Shown here: piece by piece, positions 24,465-31,965 of the stretch | Layout of the letters: every line of letters begins with the position of its first letter | Numbering within the stretch: the first letter of the stretch is position 1 | From: Stutzerimonas chloritidismutans AW-1 | GTDB lineage: Bacteria > Pseudomonadota > Gammaproteobacteria > Pseudomonadales > Pseudomonadaceae | NCBI RefSeq assembly: GCF_000495915.1 | Contig: NZ_AOFQ01000047.1 | Location: 1 to 38,916, forward strand | DNA: 38,916 bases | Direction: 5' to 3' | The notes under the pieces: model-generated | Seen by the model: the letters and a program-made list of their open reading frames with translations, nothing else | The model's database searches: none | What the model was told of the DNA's origin: nothing | Program-made: the position numbers and the translations under genes

Positions 24465-24485
24465 GGGGGCATGCCGAGATAAGGC
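24465..24485 (+). repeat. Possible end of another Tn3-like element
   Basis: GGGGGCATGCCGAGATAAGG starts exactly where the IS5 copy is cut. A G-run tip followed by an internal TAAG resembles Tn3-family (Tn4651-type) ends. No matching partner end was found, so this is probably a remnant. The stretch 24486-25001 has no convincing gene, only the dyad below. Confidence 0.35.
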
Positions 24486-24573
24486 AAAAATTAGGACATT
24501 CGTTCTGTAACCTGCTGTATCTAAAGGATTAACTTTGAGAGGCGCTGCTCAGTAGTGGCGGCTAAATATTGAT

Positions 24574-24597
24574 CAATTATCTATGCCGAGATAATTG
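24574..24597. other. Perfect 9-6-9 dyad, possible tyrosine-recombinase core site
   Basis: CAATTATCT and AGATAATTG flank ATGCCG. Nine-base arms around a six-base spacer match the shape of tyrosine-recombinase crossover cores. The spacer and right arm (ATGCCGAGATAA) recur at 24471-24482 inside the preceding terminus, which links the two. No recombinase gene is nearby. Confidence 0.4.
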
Positions 24598-25001
24598 CAG
24601 ATAATTCCCGCCGTCCGTACCCAGCGCGAGTTCATAAGATTGGAGAAATGCCGAGTTAGAGGGCCTGCGAACAGCTTTGGTCGAGGCTTTGCGCTTCGAC
24701 GCATAACGGCTGCTTAGTACTGGGGGCTCTCCCAGAAGCGACAAAGGCGGCCTCAACGAGACCGCCTCAAACCAAGTTTCATCACCGGTACACGCACCCG
24801 GGAGAGGAAGCTCTTGGGCAGGTTTCAATAATAACACCGATCAAAGCGTCACTGCCAAAGCCCTCTCGCACTGCCGAGTAGCCTTCAGATAGTGTTCATT
24901 CGCTCTCTCTCGAAGCTACGGTGCGGATGGTTCGAGACCATCATGCGCAAACTCGGGGCCAAGATGACATTATCAAATGGCCAATTATCCTGGAGGCAGT
25001 T

Positions 25002-25313
25002 ATGGAAAGGCTCCGCGAAAAACTGGATTTGCCGAGAGGCCACTACTATCTGCACGTCGCCGTACTGGCGGGCCTGCCGGTGTCGTTGATCTCCGATTTG
25101 GCAAGCGAGTTGGAGCGATCGCCAGCGCAGATCGCGCAGTGGATCACTGCGTCCCCCGGCAGTGCCGTGATGTCTATACAGGCTGGTGAGGTGTTCTGTC
25201 GTCTTATCGAGATCCTCGATGCGCTATTGGAGCTGTACGATGGGGATCTAGGAGGTGCGCTCCACTGGCTAACGGCACCGAATGTCGTGCTGTCCAATGA
25301 GAGGCCGGTCGAG
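25002..25313 (+). pseudogene. Xre/MbcA/ParS-type antitoxin, 3' truncated
   Basis: Starts at ATG 25002 with GGAGG upstream (MERLREKLDLPRGHYYLHVAV). The C-terminal part AGEVFCRLIEILDALLELYDGDLGGALHWLTAPNVVLSNERPVE resembles the toxin-binding domain of MbcA/ParS/Xre antitoxins (DUF2384: gene-dose x x AL-WL-x-PN-xxL-x-x-x-P). The gene is cut at 25314 by the inner Tn3 terminus. The frame then runs through the terminus as nonsense to 25448. The partner RES-type toxin is missing. Confidence 0.6.
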
Positions 25314-25403
25314 GGGGTTTGGGGAGCAACGGAACAGAAAGTGCACTTAAGCCCAGCGCCTGCCCGCAAACCCTTGTGGCGTCTGGTTAGTTCGGGAAAA
25401 CCA
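25314..25403 (+). repeat. Inner Tn3-type terminus, right copy (90-bp inverted repeat)
   Basis: Identical to the reverse complement of 7988-8077. The GGGG tip faces left into the cargo. After 25403 the two copies diverge: the right copy leads into the toxin-antitoxin promoter (TATAAA near 25444), the left copy into the res region. Confidence 0.88.
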
Positions 25404-25478
25404 TCGTTTTGTCGAACCATTGCATCGCCCTTTGTGATTGGCGTATAAACACACAAACACCTATTAGCGGAGAACGCT

Positions 25479-25718
25479 ATGAATACCATTCGCTGGAATG
25501 TCGCCGTCTCGGCCGACACCGACCAGTCGCTTCGGATGTTTCTGGCCAGCCAGGGCGGCGGCCGTAAGGGCGACCTGTCGCGCTTCATCGAAGAAGCGGT
25601 ACGGGCACACATCCTGGAGCTGAGCGCTGAGCAGGCCAAGGCCGCTAACGCCCATCTGAGTGAGGCAGAATTGACCAACGCGGTTGACGAAGCGCTCGAC
25701 TGGGCACGTAAGCGCTGA
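25479..25718 (+). CDS. Antitoxin of a PIN-type toxin-antitoxin pair
   Basis: 79 residues (MNTIRWNVAVSADTDQSLRMFLA). The short beta strand followed by two helices (NVAVSADTDQSLRMFL ... DLSRFIEEAVRAHIL) fits a ribbon-helix-helix DNA-binding antitoxin. The C-terminal half (LSEAELTNAVDEALDWARKR) would wrap the toxin. GCGGAG is upstream. Its stop overlaps the toxin start (TGATG). Toxin-antitoxin pairs next to res/tnpA are a known part of several Tn3-family modules. Confidence 0.8.
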   Translation: MNTIRWNVAVSADTDQSLRMFLASQGGGRKGDLSRFIEEAVRAHILELSAEQAKAANAHLSEAELTNAVDEALDWARKR

Positions 25719-26128
25719 TGCGGGTCGTGTTGGATACCAACATCCTGTTCAGCGCCCTGATCTCGCCACATGGCGCGCCCGATGCGATCTACCGTGCCTG
25801 GCGGGCGGCGCGTTTCGAGGTGGTGACCTCGCGGATGCAACTCGATGAAATTCGTCGAGCCAGCCGCTATCCCAAGCTTCAGGCCATCCTACAGCCCGCC
25901 AAGGTGGGCGCCATGATCAATAACCTGCAACGGGCTGTGGTACTGGAGCGCCTGACCATCGAGGTCGAAGCCGATGATCCGGATGACTCGTTTTTGCTGG
26001 CCATGGCCTTGGCGGGCGATGCGGACTACCTGGTAACCGGTGATCGCCGCGCCGGCCTGCTGCAACGCGGGCACATCGAACGCACGCGGATCGTCACGCC
26101 CGCCGTGTTCTGCGTCGAGGTGCTGTGA
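25718..26128 (+). CDS. PIN-domain toxin (VapC-like ribonuclease)
   Basis: 136 residues. PIN-fold acidic residues are visible: VVLDTNILFSAL (first Asp), QLDEIRRA (Glu), DPDDSFLLAMALAGDADYLVTGD (Asp pair). These enzymes cleave RNA when not held by their antitoxin. One-base overlap with the antitoxin gene, and 3 bases before tnpA, so all three look like one transcription unit. Confidence 0.88.
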   Translation: MRVVLDTNILFSALISPHGAPDAIYRAWRAARFEVVTSRMQLDEIRRASRYPKLQAILQPAKVGAMINNLQRAVVLERLTIEVEADDPDDSFLLAMALAGDADYLVTGDRRAGLLQRGHIERTRIVTPAVFCVEVL

Positions 26129-26131
26129 TCA

Positions 26132-29125
26132 ATGCCGGTCGGTTTTCTGACTCAAGAGCAACGCGACGGTTTTGGCCGCTATGTTGATTCGCCCAGCCGT
26201 GAAGAGCTGGAACGTTACTTCCACCTGAGCGATGAAGACCGTGAAGCCATCCAGGTGCTGCGGGGTAACCATAACCGTCTGGGTTATGCCGTTCTGCTGA
26301 CCACCGTCCGCTTCGTTGGCGTTCTGCCGGACAAGCCCGCCGCCGTGCCGGTGGAAGTCCTGCAGGTGCTTTGCCGACAACTGGCGATTCCAGACCCCGA
26401 CTGCCTCCAGCGCTATAGCGATCATCGCCGCTGGATACATGCCACCGATATTCAGAACCGCTTTGGCTATCGTCATTTCACCGATCCGGGCATCGGCTTT
26501 CGCTTGAGCCGCTGGCTGTATGCCCTCTGCTGGACGGGCACCGACCGGCCGGGAGTGCTGTTTGAGCGAGCCACCTCGTGGCTGTTCACACAGAAAGTCC
26601 TCCTGCCTGGTGTGTCTCAACTAGAGCGCTTTATCGCCCAGTTGCGCAGTCGGGTCGAAGAACGCCTCTGGTTTACGCTGGGCCGCAGCGTGACTGAGGA
26701 ACAGCGATTGCAACTGCAAGACTTGCTGACGGTGGCCGAAGGCAACCGCAGCTCCCGGCTGGATCAATTGCGCTCCGGCCCGGTCATGGTCAGTGGCCCC
26801 GCGTTGATTCGGGCACTGCGCCGGCTCGATGACGTGCGCGGCATCGGCATCACCTTGCCGGCGGCGGCGCACATCCCTCCCAGCCGTATCGCCGCCCTGG
26901 CCCGCTTCGCCAACACGGCCAAGGTCACCGCGATTAATCGGCTGCCGGCGTCGCGGCGGATGGCGACACTGGTGGCCTTCGCACTCTGCCTGGAGGCGAC
27001 TGCGCACGACGACGCACTGGAAGTCCTGGAGGCCTTGCTGCGCGACCTGTTCAGCAACGCGGAGAAGGCCGACAAGAAAGCCCGCATGCGCAGCCTGAAA
27101 GACCTGGATCGGTCGGCCGCGACGCTCGCCGCCGCGTGCAAGGTCGTGCTGGACAGCTCGATCAGCGATGACAACGTGCGCGCCCGGCTGTTCAACGACC
27201 TGCCGAGGACCACCCTGGAAAAGGCCCTGGAAGAGGTCAACGCGCTGATCCGCCCGGTAGATGACGTCTATTTTCTTGCATTGGAAGCGCGCTACCGCAG
27301 CGTGCGCCGCTTCCTGCCCGACCTGCTCAAGCACATCCGCTTCGGCTTCAGCCCGGCCGGCAAGGGCGTGGCGGCTAGTCTGGAGTGGCTGCAACTGAAC
27401 CTGCCGCGCCGGAAGCCAGAGGATGACGCGCCGCAGGAGATCGTGGCCAAGGCTTGGCAGAAGCACATCACCCGCGAAGATGGCTCCCTCGACATGGGTG
27501 CCTATGTGTTCTGCACGCTCGATGCGCTGCGCACGGCCCTGCGCCGCCGCGATGTCTTCGTCTCGCCCAGTTGGCGCTATGCCGACCCGCGCCTTGGCCT
27601 GCTCGACGGTGCCGAATGGCTGGCGGCGCGACCGATCATCTGCCGGTCACTGGGCCTGACCATCGACGCCAAAACCACCCTGGACGCCTTGTCCGTCGAG
27701 CTGGATGCAACCTGGCTGGCAGTAGCCGCGCGCCTGCCCGACAACCCGGCGATTCAACTGAGCGAGAACACCGAGGGCAAGACCGAACTGTCGCTCGGGG
27801 CGCTGGACAAGCTGGACGAGCCCTGCTCGTTGCTGCAACTGCGGGCGGCCGTGTCTGACCTGATGCCGCGTGTCGATCTGCCGGAAATCCTCTTGGAAAT
27901 CGCCGCCCGCACTGGCTTTTCCGAGGCCTTCACCCATGTCTCCGAACGCAATGCACGCGCCGACAACCTGGTCACCAGCCTCTGCGCGGTGCTGTTGGGC
28001 GGGGCCTGCAACACCGGCCTGGAGCCCTTGATCCGCACCGACAACCCGGCGCTGCGCCGTGACCGGCTGTCCTGGGTCAGCCAGAATTATATCCGCGACG
28101 ACACCCTGTCAGCGGCTAACGCCATCCTGGTCGGAGCGCAAAGCCAACTGGAACTGGCCCAAGTCTGGGGTGGCGGCGAGGTCGCCTCCGCCGATGGCAT
28201 GCGCTTCGTCGTACCGGTGCGCACCGTGCATGCCGGCCCCAATCCGAAGTATTTCGGCACCGGCCGGGGTGTCACCTGGTACAACCTGATTTCCGACCAA
28301 TTCTCCGGCCTCAACGCCATCACCGTGCCCGGCACGCTGCGCGACAGCCTGGTGTTGCTGGCGGTCGTGCTGGAACAGCAGACCGAGTTGCAGCCGACGC
28401 AAATCATGACCGACACCGGGGCCTACAGCGATGTGGTGTTCGGGCTCTTCCGCCTACTTGGCTACCACTTCAGTCCGCGGCTGGCCGATGTCGGCGGTAC
28501 CCGCTTCTGGCGCACGCGCCCGGACGCGGACTACGGCAAGCTCAACGGGCTGGCCCGCCAGTCGGTCAAACTCGACCTGATCGCCGAGCACTGGGACGAC
28601 CTGCTGCGCCTGGCCGGCTCGCTCAAACTCGGCCGGGTGCCGGCGACTGGCATCATGCGCACGCTGCAAACGGGAGATAGACCCACCCGGCTGGCCCAGG
28701 CGCTGGCCGAATTCGGGCGGATCGAAAAGACTCTGCACACGTTGACCTATATCGACGACGAGTCCAAGCGCCGCGCCACCCTGACCCAGTTGAACCGAGG
28801 CGAAGGCCGGCACAGCCTGGCCCGCGCCGTGTTCCACGGCAAACGCGGCGAGCTCCGCCAGCGCTACCGCGAAGGCCAGGAAGACCAGCTCGGTGCTCTG
28901 GGCCTGGTGGTGAACATCATCGTGCTGTGGAACACCCTCTACATGACGGCGGCCGTGGAACGGCTCAAGCAGCACGGCTATCCAGTGCTGGAAGAGGATT
29001 TGGCCCGGCTATCGCCGCTGATCTACGAGCACATCAACATGCTCGGGCGGTATTCCTTTGCGGTACCGGAAGAAGTTGCGCGCGGCGAGCTGCGGCCACT
29101 GCGTAATCCAGACGACGACCTGTGA
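26132..29125 (+). CDS. tnpA: Tn3-family transposase TnpA
   Basis: Replicative DDE transposase of 997 residues, full length for Tn3 family. The N-terminal DUF4158-type DNA-binding part reads MPVGFLTQEQRDGFGRYVDSPSREELERYFHLSDED. The C-terminal catalytic domain has GGEVASADGMRFVVPVRT, the IMTDTGAYSDVVFGLF Asp block, FSPRLADVGGTRFWR, and the conserved VVNIIVLWNTLYMTAAVE segment. No frameshift or stop is seen, so the element may still transpose, producing cointegrates if the resolvase is dead. It lies in the right arm, before the mer genes. Confidence 0.97.
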   Translation: MPVGFLTQEQRDGFGRYVDSPSREELERYFHLSDEDREAIQVLRGNHNRLGYAVLLTTVRFVGVLPDKPAAVPVEVLQVLCRQLAIPDPDCLQRYSDHRRWIHATDIQNRFGYRHFTDPGIGFRLSRWLYALCWTGTDRPGVLFERATSWLFTQKVLLPGVSQLERFIAQLRSRVEERLWFTLGRSVTEEQRLQLQDLLTVAEGNRSSRLDQLRSGPVMVSGPALIRALRRLDDVRGIGITLPAAAHIPPSRIAALARFANTAKVTAINRLPASRRMATLVAFALCLEATAHDDALEVLEALLRDLFSNAEKADKKARMRSLKDLDRSAATLAAACKVVLDSSISDDNVRARLFNDLPRTTLEKALEEVNALIRPVDDVYFLALEARYRSVRRFLPDLLKHIRFGFSPAGKGVAASLEWLQLNLPRRKPEDDAPQEIVAKAWQKHITREDGSLDMGAYVFCTLDALRTALRRRDVFVSPSWRYADPRLGLLDGAEWLAARPIICRSLGLTIDAKTTLDALSVELDATWLAVAARLPDNPAIQLSENTEGKTELSLGALDKLDEPCSLLQLRAAVSDLMPRVDLPEILLEIAARTGFSEAFTHVSERNARADNLVTSLCAVLLGGACNTGLEPLIRTDNPALRRDRLSWVSQNYIRDDTLSAANAILVGAQSQLELAQVWGGGEVASADGMRFVVPVRTVHAGPNPKYFGTGRGVTWYNLISDQFSGLNAITVPGTLRDSLVLLAVVLEQQTELQPTQIMTDTGAYSDVVFGLFRLLGYHFSPRLADVGGTRFWRTRPDADYGKLNGLARQSVKLDLIAEHWDDLLRLAGSLKLGRVPATGIMRTLQTGDRPTRLAQALAEFGRIEKTLHTLTYIDDESKRRATLTQLNRGEGRHSLARAVFHGKRGELRQRYREGQEDQLGALGLVVNIIVLWNTLYMTAAVERLKQHGYPVLEEDLARLSPLIYEHINMLGRYSFAVPEEVARGELRPLRNPDDDL

Positions 29126-29137
29126 TCCCCCTAAACG

Positions 29138-29350
29138 CTATGAGCAACACCCAAGCTGCTGCTGGATCGGCGGGCACTTCACCGAGCCGAACGAACAGAA
29201 AACGCAGCAATCCCCTGGGTTGGGGCGCAGCAGCGCCTTGCAGTTGCTGCACTCGTAATAGAACTGGCAGGCGTCCGTGGGCATGGTTTCCGGCTTGGCG
29301 AAGCCGCAGCGCGGGCAAGTCAGCACGGACTCAAGGACAATGGCGCTCAT
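29138..29350 (-). CDS. GDCCVxC-motif protein of the mer cluster
   Basis: 70 residues, 10 cysteines: CPRCG pair, ECSNC pair, the GDCCVFCSFGSVKCPP motif and a final CC. It matches the GDCCVxC-type proteins commonly found beside merT/merP; in some genomes one Cys is selenocysteine. A zinc-ribbon-like fold or a Hg-binding role is inferred. It is last in the merT-merP-orf unit, 7 bases after merP, and converges with tnpA. Confidence 0.8.
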   Translation of the reverse strand: MSAIVLESVLTCPRCGFAKPETMPTDACQFYYECSNCKALLRPNPGDCCVFCSFGSVKCPPIQQQLGCCS

Positions 29351-29357
29351 CGTGACC

Positions 29358-29633
29358 TCACTTCTGCACTGTGGAGGGGTATCCCGCGTTCGCGGTCGCC
29401 TCAGTCAGTGCCTCGGGCTGGGCCTTATCGGGATCGTAGGTGACGGTCGCCGTCTTCTGGTCGAAATTGACCTGGACGTCACTCACGCCGGACACCTTCT
29501 CCAGCGACTTCTTGACCGTGATCGGACAGAGTCCGCACGTCATGTTCTGCACGTCGAGCGTGACGGTTTTCGGGGGAGCCGCCAGCGCCACGAAGGGCAA
29601 GGCGAAAAGCACGGCGATCAGCAGTTTGCGCAT
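29358..29633 (-). CDS. merP: Periplasmic mercury-binding protein MerP
   Basis: 91 residues. A signal peptide (MRKLLIAVLFALPFVALAA) precedes an HMA domain with the Hg-binding motif NMTCGLCPITVKKSL. It carries Hg(II) in the periplasm to MerT. It lies 12 bases after merT. Confidence 0.95.
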   Translation of the reverse strand: MRKLLIAVLFALPFVALAAPPKTVTLDVQNMTCGLCPITVKKSLEKVSGVSDVQVNFDQKTATVTYDPDKAQPEALTEATANAGYPSTVQK

Positions 29634-29645
29634 GGTTAATCTCCT

Positions 29646-29996
29646 TCAGTAGAACAGCGGGGCGAGCCACGGCACGGCCAATAGGCCGAGCAGCAGCACG
29701 CTGACGATCCAGAACACGAGTCGCTGTCGCACGAGCGTGCGCGGATCGGCGCAGGGTGTACCTGGCGTACAAACCTGTGGCACCAGGTAGAGCTTGCGGA
29801 ATGCCAATCCCAGGAACAGTAGAGTCAACCCGATGAAGAGGGGGCGTAGTGGCTCCATCATGGTCAGAGCGCCCACCCACGTACCGCCGACACCGAGTGC
29901 CAACAGCACCAGTGGCCCGACACAGCACACCGACGCACCGATGGCGGTCAGCGAACTCGCGACCAGCGAGCCTTTCCCGGTGAGTTGCATCCCCAT
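29646..29996 (-). CDS. merT: Mercuric transport protein MerT
   Basis: Inner-membrane Hg(II) importer, about 116 residues, three hydrophobic segments. The Cys pair in TM1 (IGASVCCVGPLVLLALG) and the second Cys pair (VCTPGTPCADP) are present. ATGs at 30002, 29996 and 29990 are all in frame. AGGAG touches the first ATG, so 29996 has better spacing. First gene after the mer promoter. With no merA in the window, import by MerT would bring Hg(II) in without local reduction. Confidence 0.94.
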   Translation of the reverse strand: MGMQLTGKGSLVASSLTAIGASVCCVGPLVLLALGVGGTWVGALTMMEPLRPLFIGLTLLFLGLAFRKLYLVPQVCTPGTPCADPRTLVRQRLVFWIVSVLLLGLLAVPWLAPLFY

Positions 29997-30028
29997 TCCC
30001 ATCTCCTGAGCCTGATTGCCTAGGTGCT

Positions 30029-30060
30029 ATTCTAAACTCCGTACCAAAGTACGGAATCAA
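30029..30060 (-). promoter_or_regulatory. mer promoter/operator between merT and merR
   Basis: On the minus strand, TTGATT (-35) and TAGAAT (-10) are separated by 20 bases. The spacer contains the MerR dyad TCCGTAC-4-GTACGGA (30038-30055). An over-long spacer with a central dyad is the signature of MerR activation by DNA untwisting. Confidence 0.88.
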
Positions 30061-30070
30061 GGAGAAAGTG

Positions 30071-30469
30071 ATGGCCACAGAGCTGACCATTGGCAAGCTG
30101 GCAGACGCCGCCGGGGTGAACGTCGAGACGATCCGCTACTACCAGCGACGCGGGCTGCTGGATGAACCAGCCAAACCCTTGGGTGGCCATCGGCGCTATC
30201 CGGTGGACATGGTGAAGCGACTGCGTTTCATCAAGCGGGCTCAGGCGCTGGGTTTCACGCTCTCGGAAGTCGGTGGACTGCTGACGCTGGATGAGTCGTG
30301 CGCCTGTGCCGAAACGCGAGCACGGGCTGCACGCAAGCTCGCGTTGATCGAGCAGAAGATGGCCGACTTGGTCGTCATGCAGCAACTGTTAGGCGAACTG
30401 GTGCAGCAATGTGATGCGGGAGACGGCGGAACGATCTGCCCGATCATCGAGGCACTGATCAGAGAGTAA
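30071..30469 (+). CDS. merR: Mercury-responsive regulator MerR
   Basis: About 132 residues. N-terminal winged helix (LTIGKLADAAGVNVETIRYYQRRGLL), dimer helix, and the three Hg-binding cysteines in DESCACAE, LVQQCDAG and TICPIIEAL. Transcribed divergently from merTP over the shared operator. ATG 30071 has AAGGAGA upstream; GTG one codon earlier is also in frame. Confidence 0.95.
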   Translation: MATELTIGKLADAAGVNVETIRYYQRRGLLDEPAKPLGGHRRYPVDMVKRLRFIKRAQALGFTLSEVGGLLTLDESCACAETRARAARKLALIEQKMADLVVMQQLLGELVQQCDAGDGGTICPIIEALIRE

Positions 30470-30521
30470 TGCCTGGCGGGTGAGCTGGAGATCGGAAAGC
30501 CCCTTTACGGTGGGATTCAGA

Positions 30522-30560
30522 GCTTACGTTGGTTTTTGGTTCCATTGCTCCCCAAACCCC
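30522..30560 (-). repeat. Right terminal inverted repeat of the transposon
   Basis: Exact reverse complement of 6887-6925. The target duplicate AAACT follows at 30561-30565. Confidence 0.93.
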
Positions 30561-31880
30561 AAACTCTGCCTAGGCGTGGCGCTGGGTAGCGTAGCGTTGT
30601 TCTGGGTCATCGCACGGCTTAGTGGTCAGGCCGAAGAACAGATGAGTTTCATTGACGCCGACCATCAGCGCACCCTGCGTCAGTACGCACTGCAGGCCGA
30701 AGAGTTGTATCGCGCTGGCGATGAGCAGGCGCTGCGGGACTGGCTGAACAGTGTGCAGCGCCAGGAGCAAACCTGGGCAGCGGTAGTCCAGCCGCAGCTG
30801 CAAGCCTTGGCCGGCAGTGAATTGTCCAAGCGCTTCCTCAGTGAGTTTAGTCTCGGGCGGGACCCGTCCTGGAAGATCCACCTCTACTTTCAGGACAACC
30901 CGATCATGGACGTGCCGTTCACCGATGGACAGCGGCATTTTCTGATTCAGCTGCCGCAGCGAATGCGGCCCGGGCATTACTGGTACCCCGCGCGGCTGTT
31001 GCTCGAGCTGGTTCTGCCGCTGATCCTCTTGGTGATTGGCTGCCTCTTGCTGTATCGCCATCTGATGCGACCGCTGAATCGACTCCAACAAGCAACCCGT
31101 CGCTTCAGCGAAGGGGATTATGAAGCTCGGGCCGGAGTGTTGCTGGGCTCGCGGCGCGATGAGCTGGCGGGCCTGGCCGAGACGTTCGACTCGATGGCTG
31201 AGCGTATCGGAGGCTTGATTATTGATCAGCGCCAGCGTTTGGCCGAGATGTCCCACGAACTACGTACGCCGCTGGCCCGTATCGAGATGGCGGTGAGCCT
31301 GGCTGAGCAGGGCGGAGCGCCAACCATCCTGCTACGGCGTATCCGCCAGGACTGTACCGCGATGCGTGCGCTGGTCGAGGATTCACTGACGTTGAGCTGG
31401 CTCGAGACCGAGCGCCCGAGGCTGCGCGACGAGACGCTGGATCTCACCGATCTGCTCGACAGCATTATCGACGACGCACGTTTCGAATTTCCGGACCGCC
31501 ACATCGATACGCAACTTCCAGTAGAGGCTGAACTAACTGGCAGTTGCCACCGCGCACTTGGCCAAGCGATCGAGAACATCGTACGCAACGCTCTTGAACA
31601 TACGCCACCCGACGGCACGGTGAGCATTCATCTGAACTGCGATCCACAGACGTACCTTCTTGAGGTCATCGACGAAGGGCCTGGGGTGCCAGAGCAATGG
31701 TTAGAGCGCATTTTCCAGCCATTTGAGCGTTTGAGTTCAGATCGAGCGGGATTCGGTCTTGGGCTGGCTCTAGCGCAGCGCCAGATCTTCGCCATCGGCG
31801 GCTGCCTGACTGCGCGCAATAATGAGCAAGGAGGGCTTTGCATGACTATCCGGTTGCCACGCGAGGTCTCCGCCGCGTAA
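30561..31880 (+). pseudogene. 3' part of the interrupted sensor histidine kinase (PfeS-like)
   Basis: Continues the kinase begun at 6861. Kept: TM1 (LCLGVALGSVALFWVI), a periplasmic domain of about 125 residues, TM2 (LLLELVLPLILLVIGCLLLY), HAMP, the H-box AEMSHELRTPLARIEMAV, the N-box IENIVRNALEHTPPDG, GPGVPE and GFGLGLALAQRQI. Only the first 8 codons are lost. The frame stays open upstream through the transposon end to a GTG at 30480, giving a hybrid start of about 28 transposon-derived residues. No good ribosome site precedes that GTG, so function is doubtful but not excluded. The original partner regulator is 23.7 kb upstream. Confidence 0.85.
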
Positions 31881-31922
31881 CAGTTGTAAAAGTGATACAG
31901 AAGGCCGACCCTTCCGGTGACA

Positions 31923-31953
31923 ATCATTAATACGAAACGTTCGCATTAATGAT
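31923..31953. promoter_or_regulatory. 31-base dyad before the TonB receptor gene
   Basis: ATCATTAAT and ATTAATGAT arms (perfect) enclose CGAA/TTCG around a short centre. The left arm with preceding bases also resembles a Fur box (about 11 of 14). It lies 13 bases from the receptor ATG, so it is probably the operator for Fur and/or the response regulator. Confidence 0.55.
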
Positions 31954-31965
31954 CGAGGTTCACCA

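Larger units (their letters stand above)
6887..30560. mobile_element. 23.7-kb Tn3-family transposon carrying metal-resistance cargo
   Basis: Bounded by 39-bp perfect inverted repeats that start GGGGTTTGGGGAGCAATGG and end in ACGTAAGC, the form of Tn3-family ends. It is flanked by the 5-bp direct repeat AAACT (6882-6886 and 30561-30565), the normal Tn3-family target duplication. It carries a resolvase gene (frameshifted), a toxin-antitoxin pair, an intact transposase, merRTP, and a large insert with RND, chromate and nickel-type resistance genes. It interrupts a sensor kinase gene. It is internally composite: two further Tn3-type ends face each other at 8077 and 25314. Confidence 0.92.

Noticed and set aside
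24745..24767. Hairpin AGGCGG...CCGCCT
   Set aside because: No T-run on either strand and no gene ending nearby; not called a terminator.
24577..24837. An 86-codon minus-strand frame in the gene-poor stretch before the truncated antitoxin
   Set aside because: No ribosome site, no recognisable motif, overlaps the dyad; chance is more likely.
29126..30560. merA or merC within the mer module
   Set aside because: The interval holds only the GDCCVxC gene, merP, merT and merR; there is no space for a reductase.
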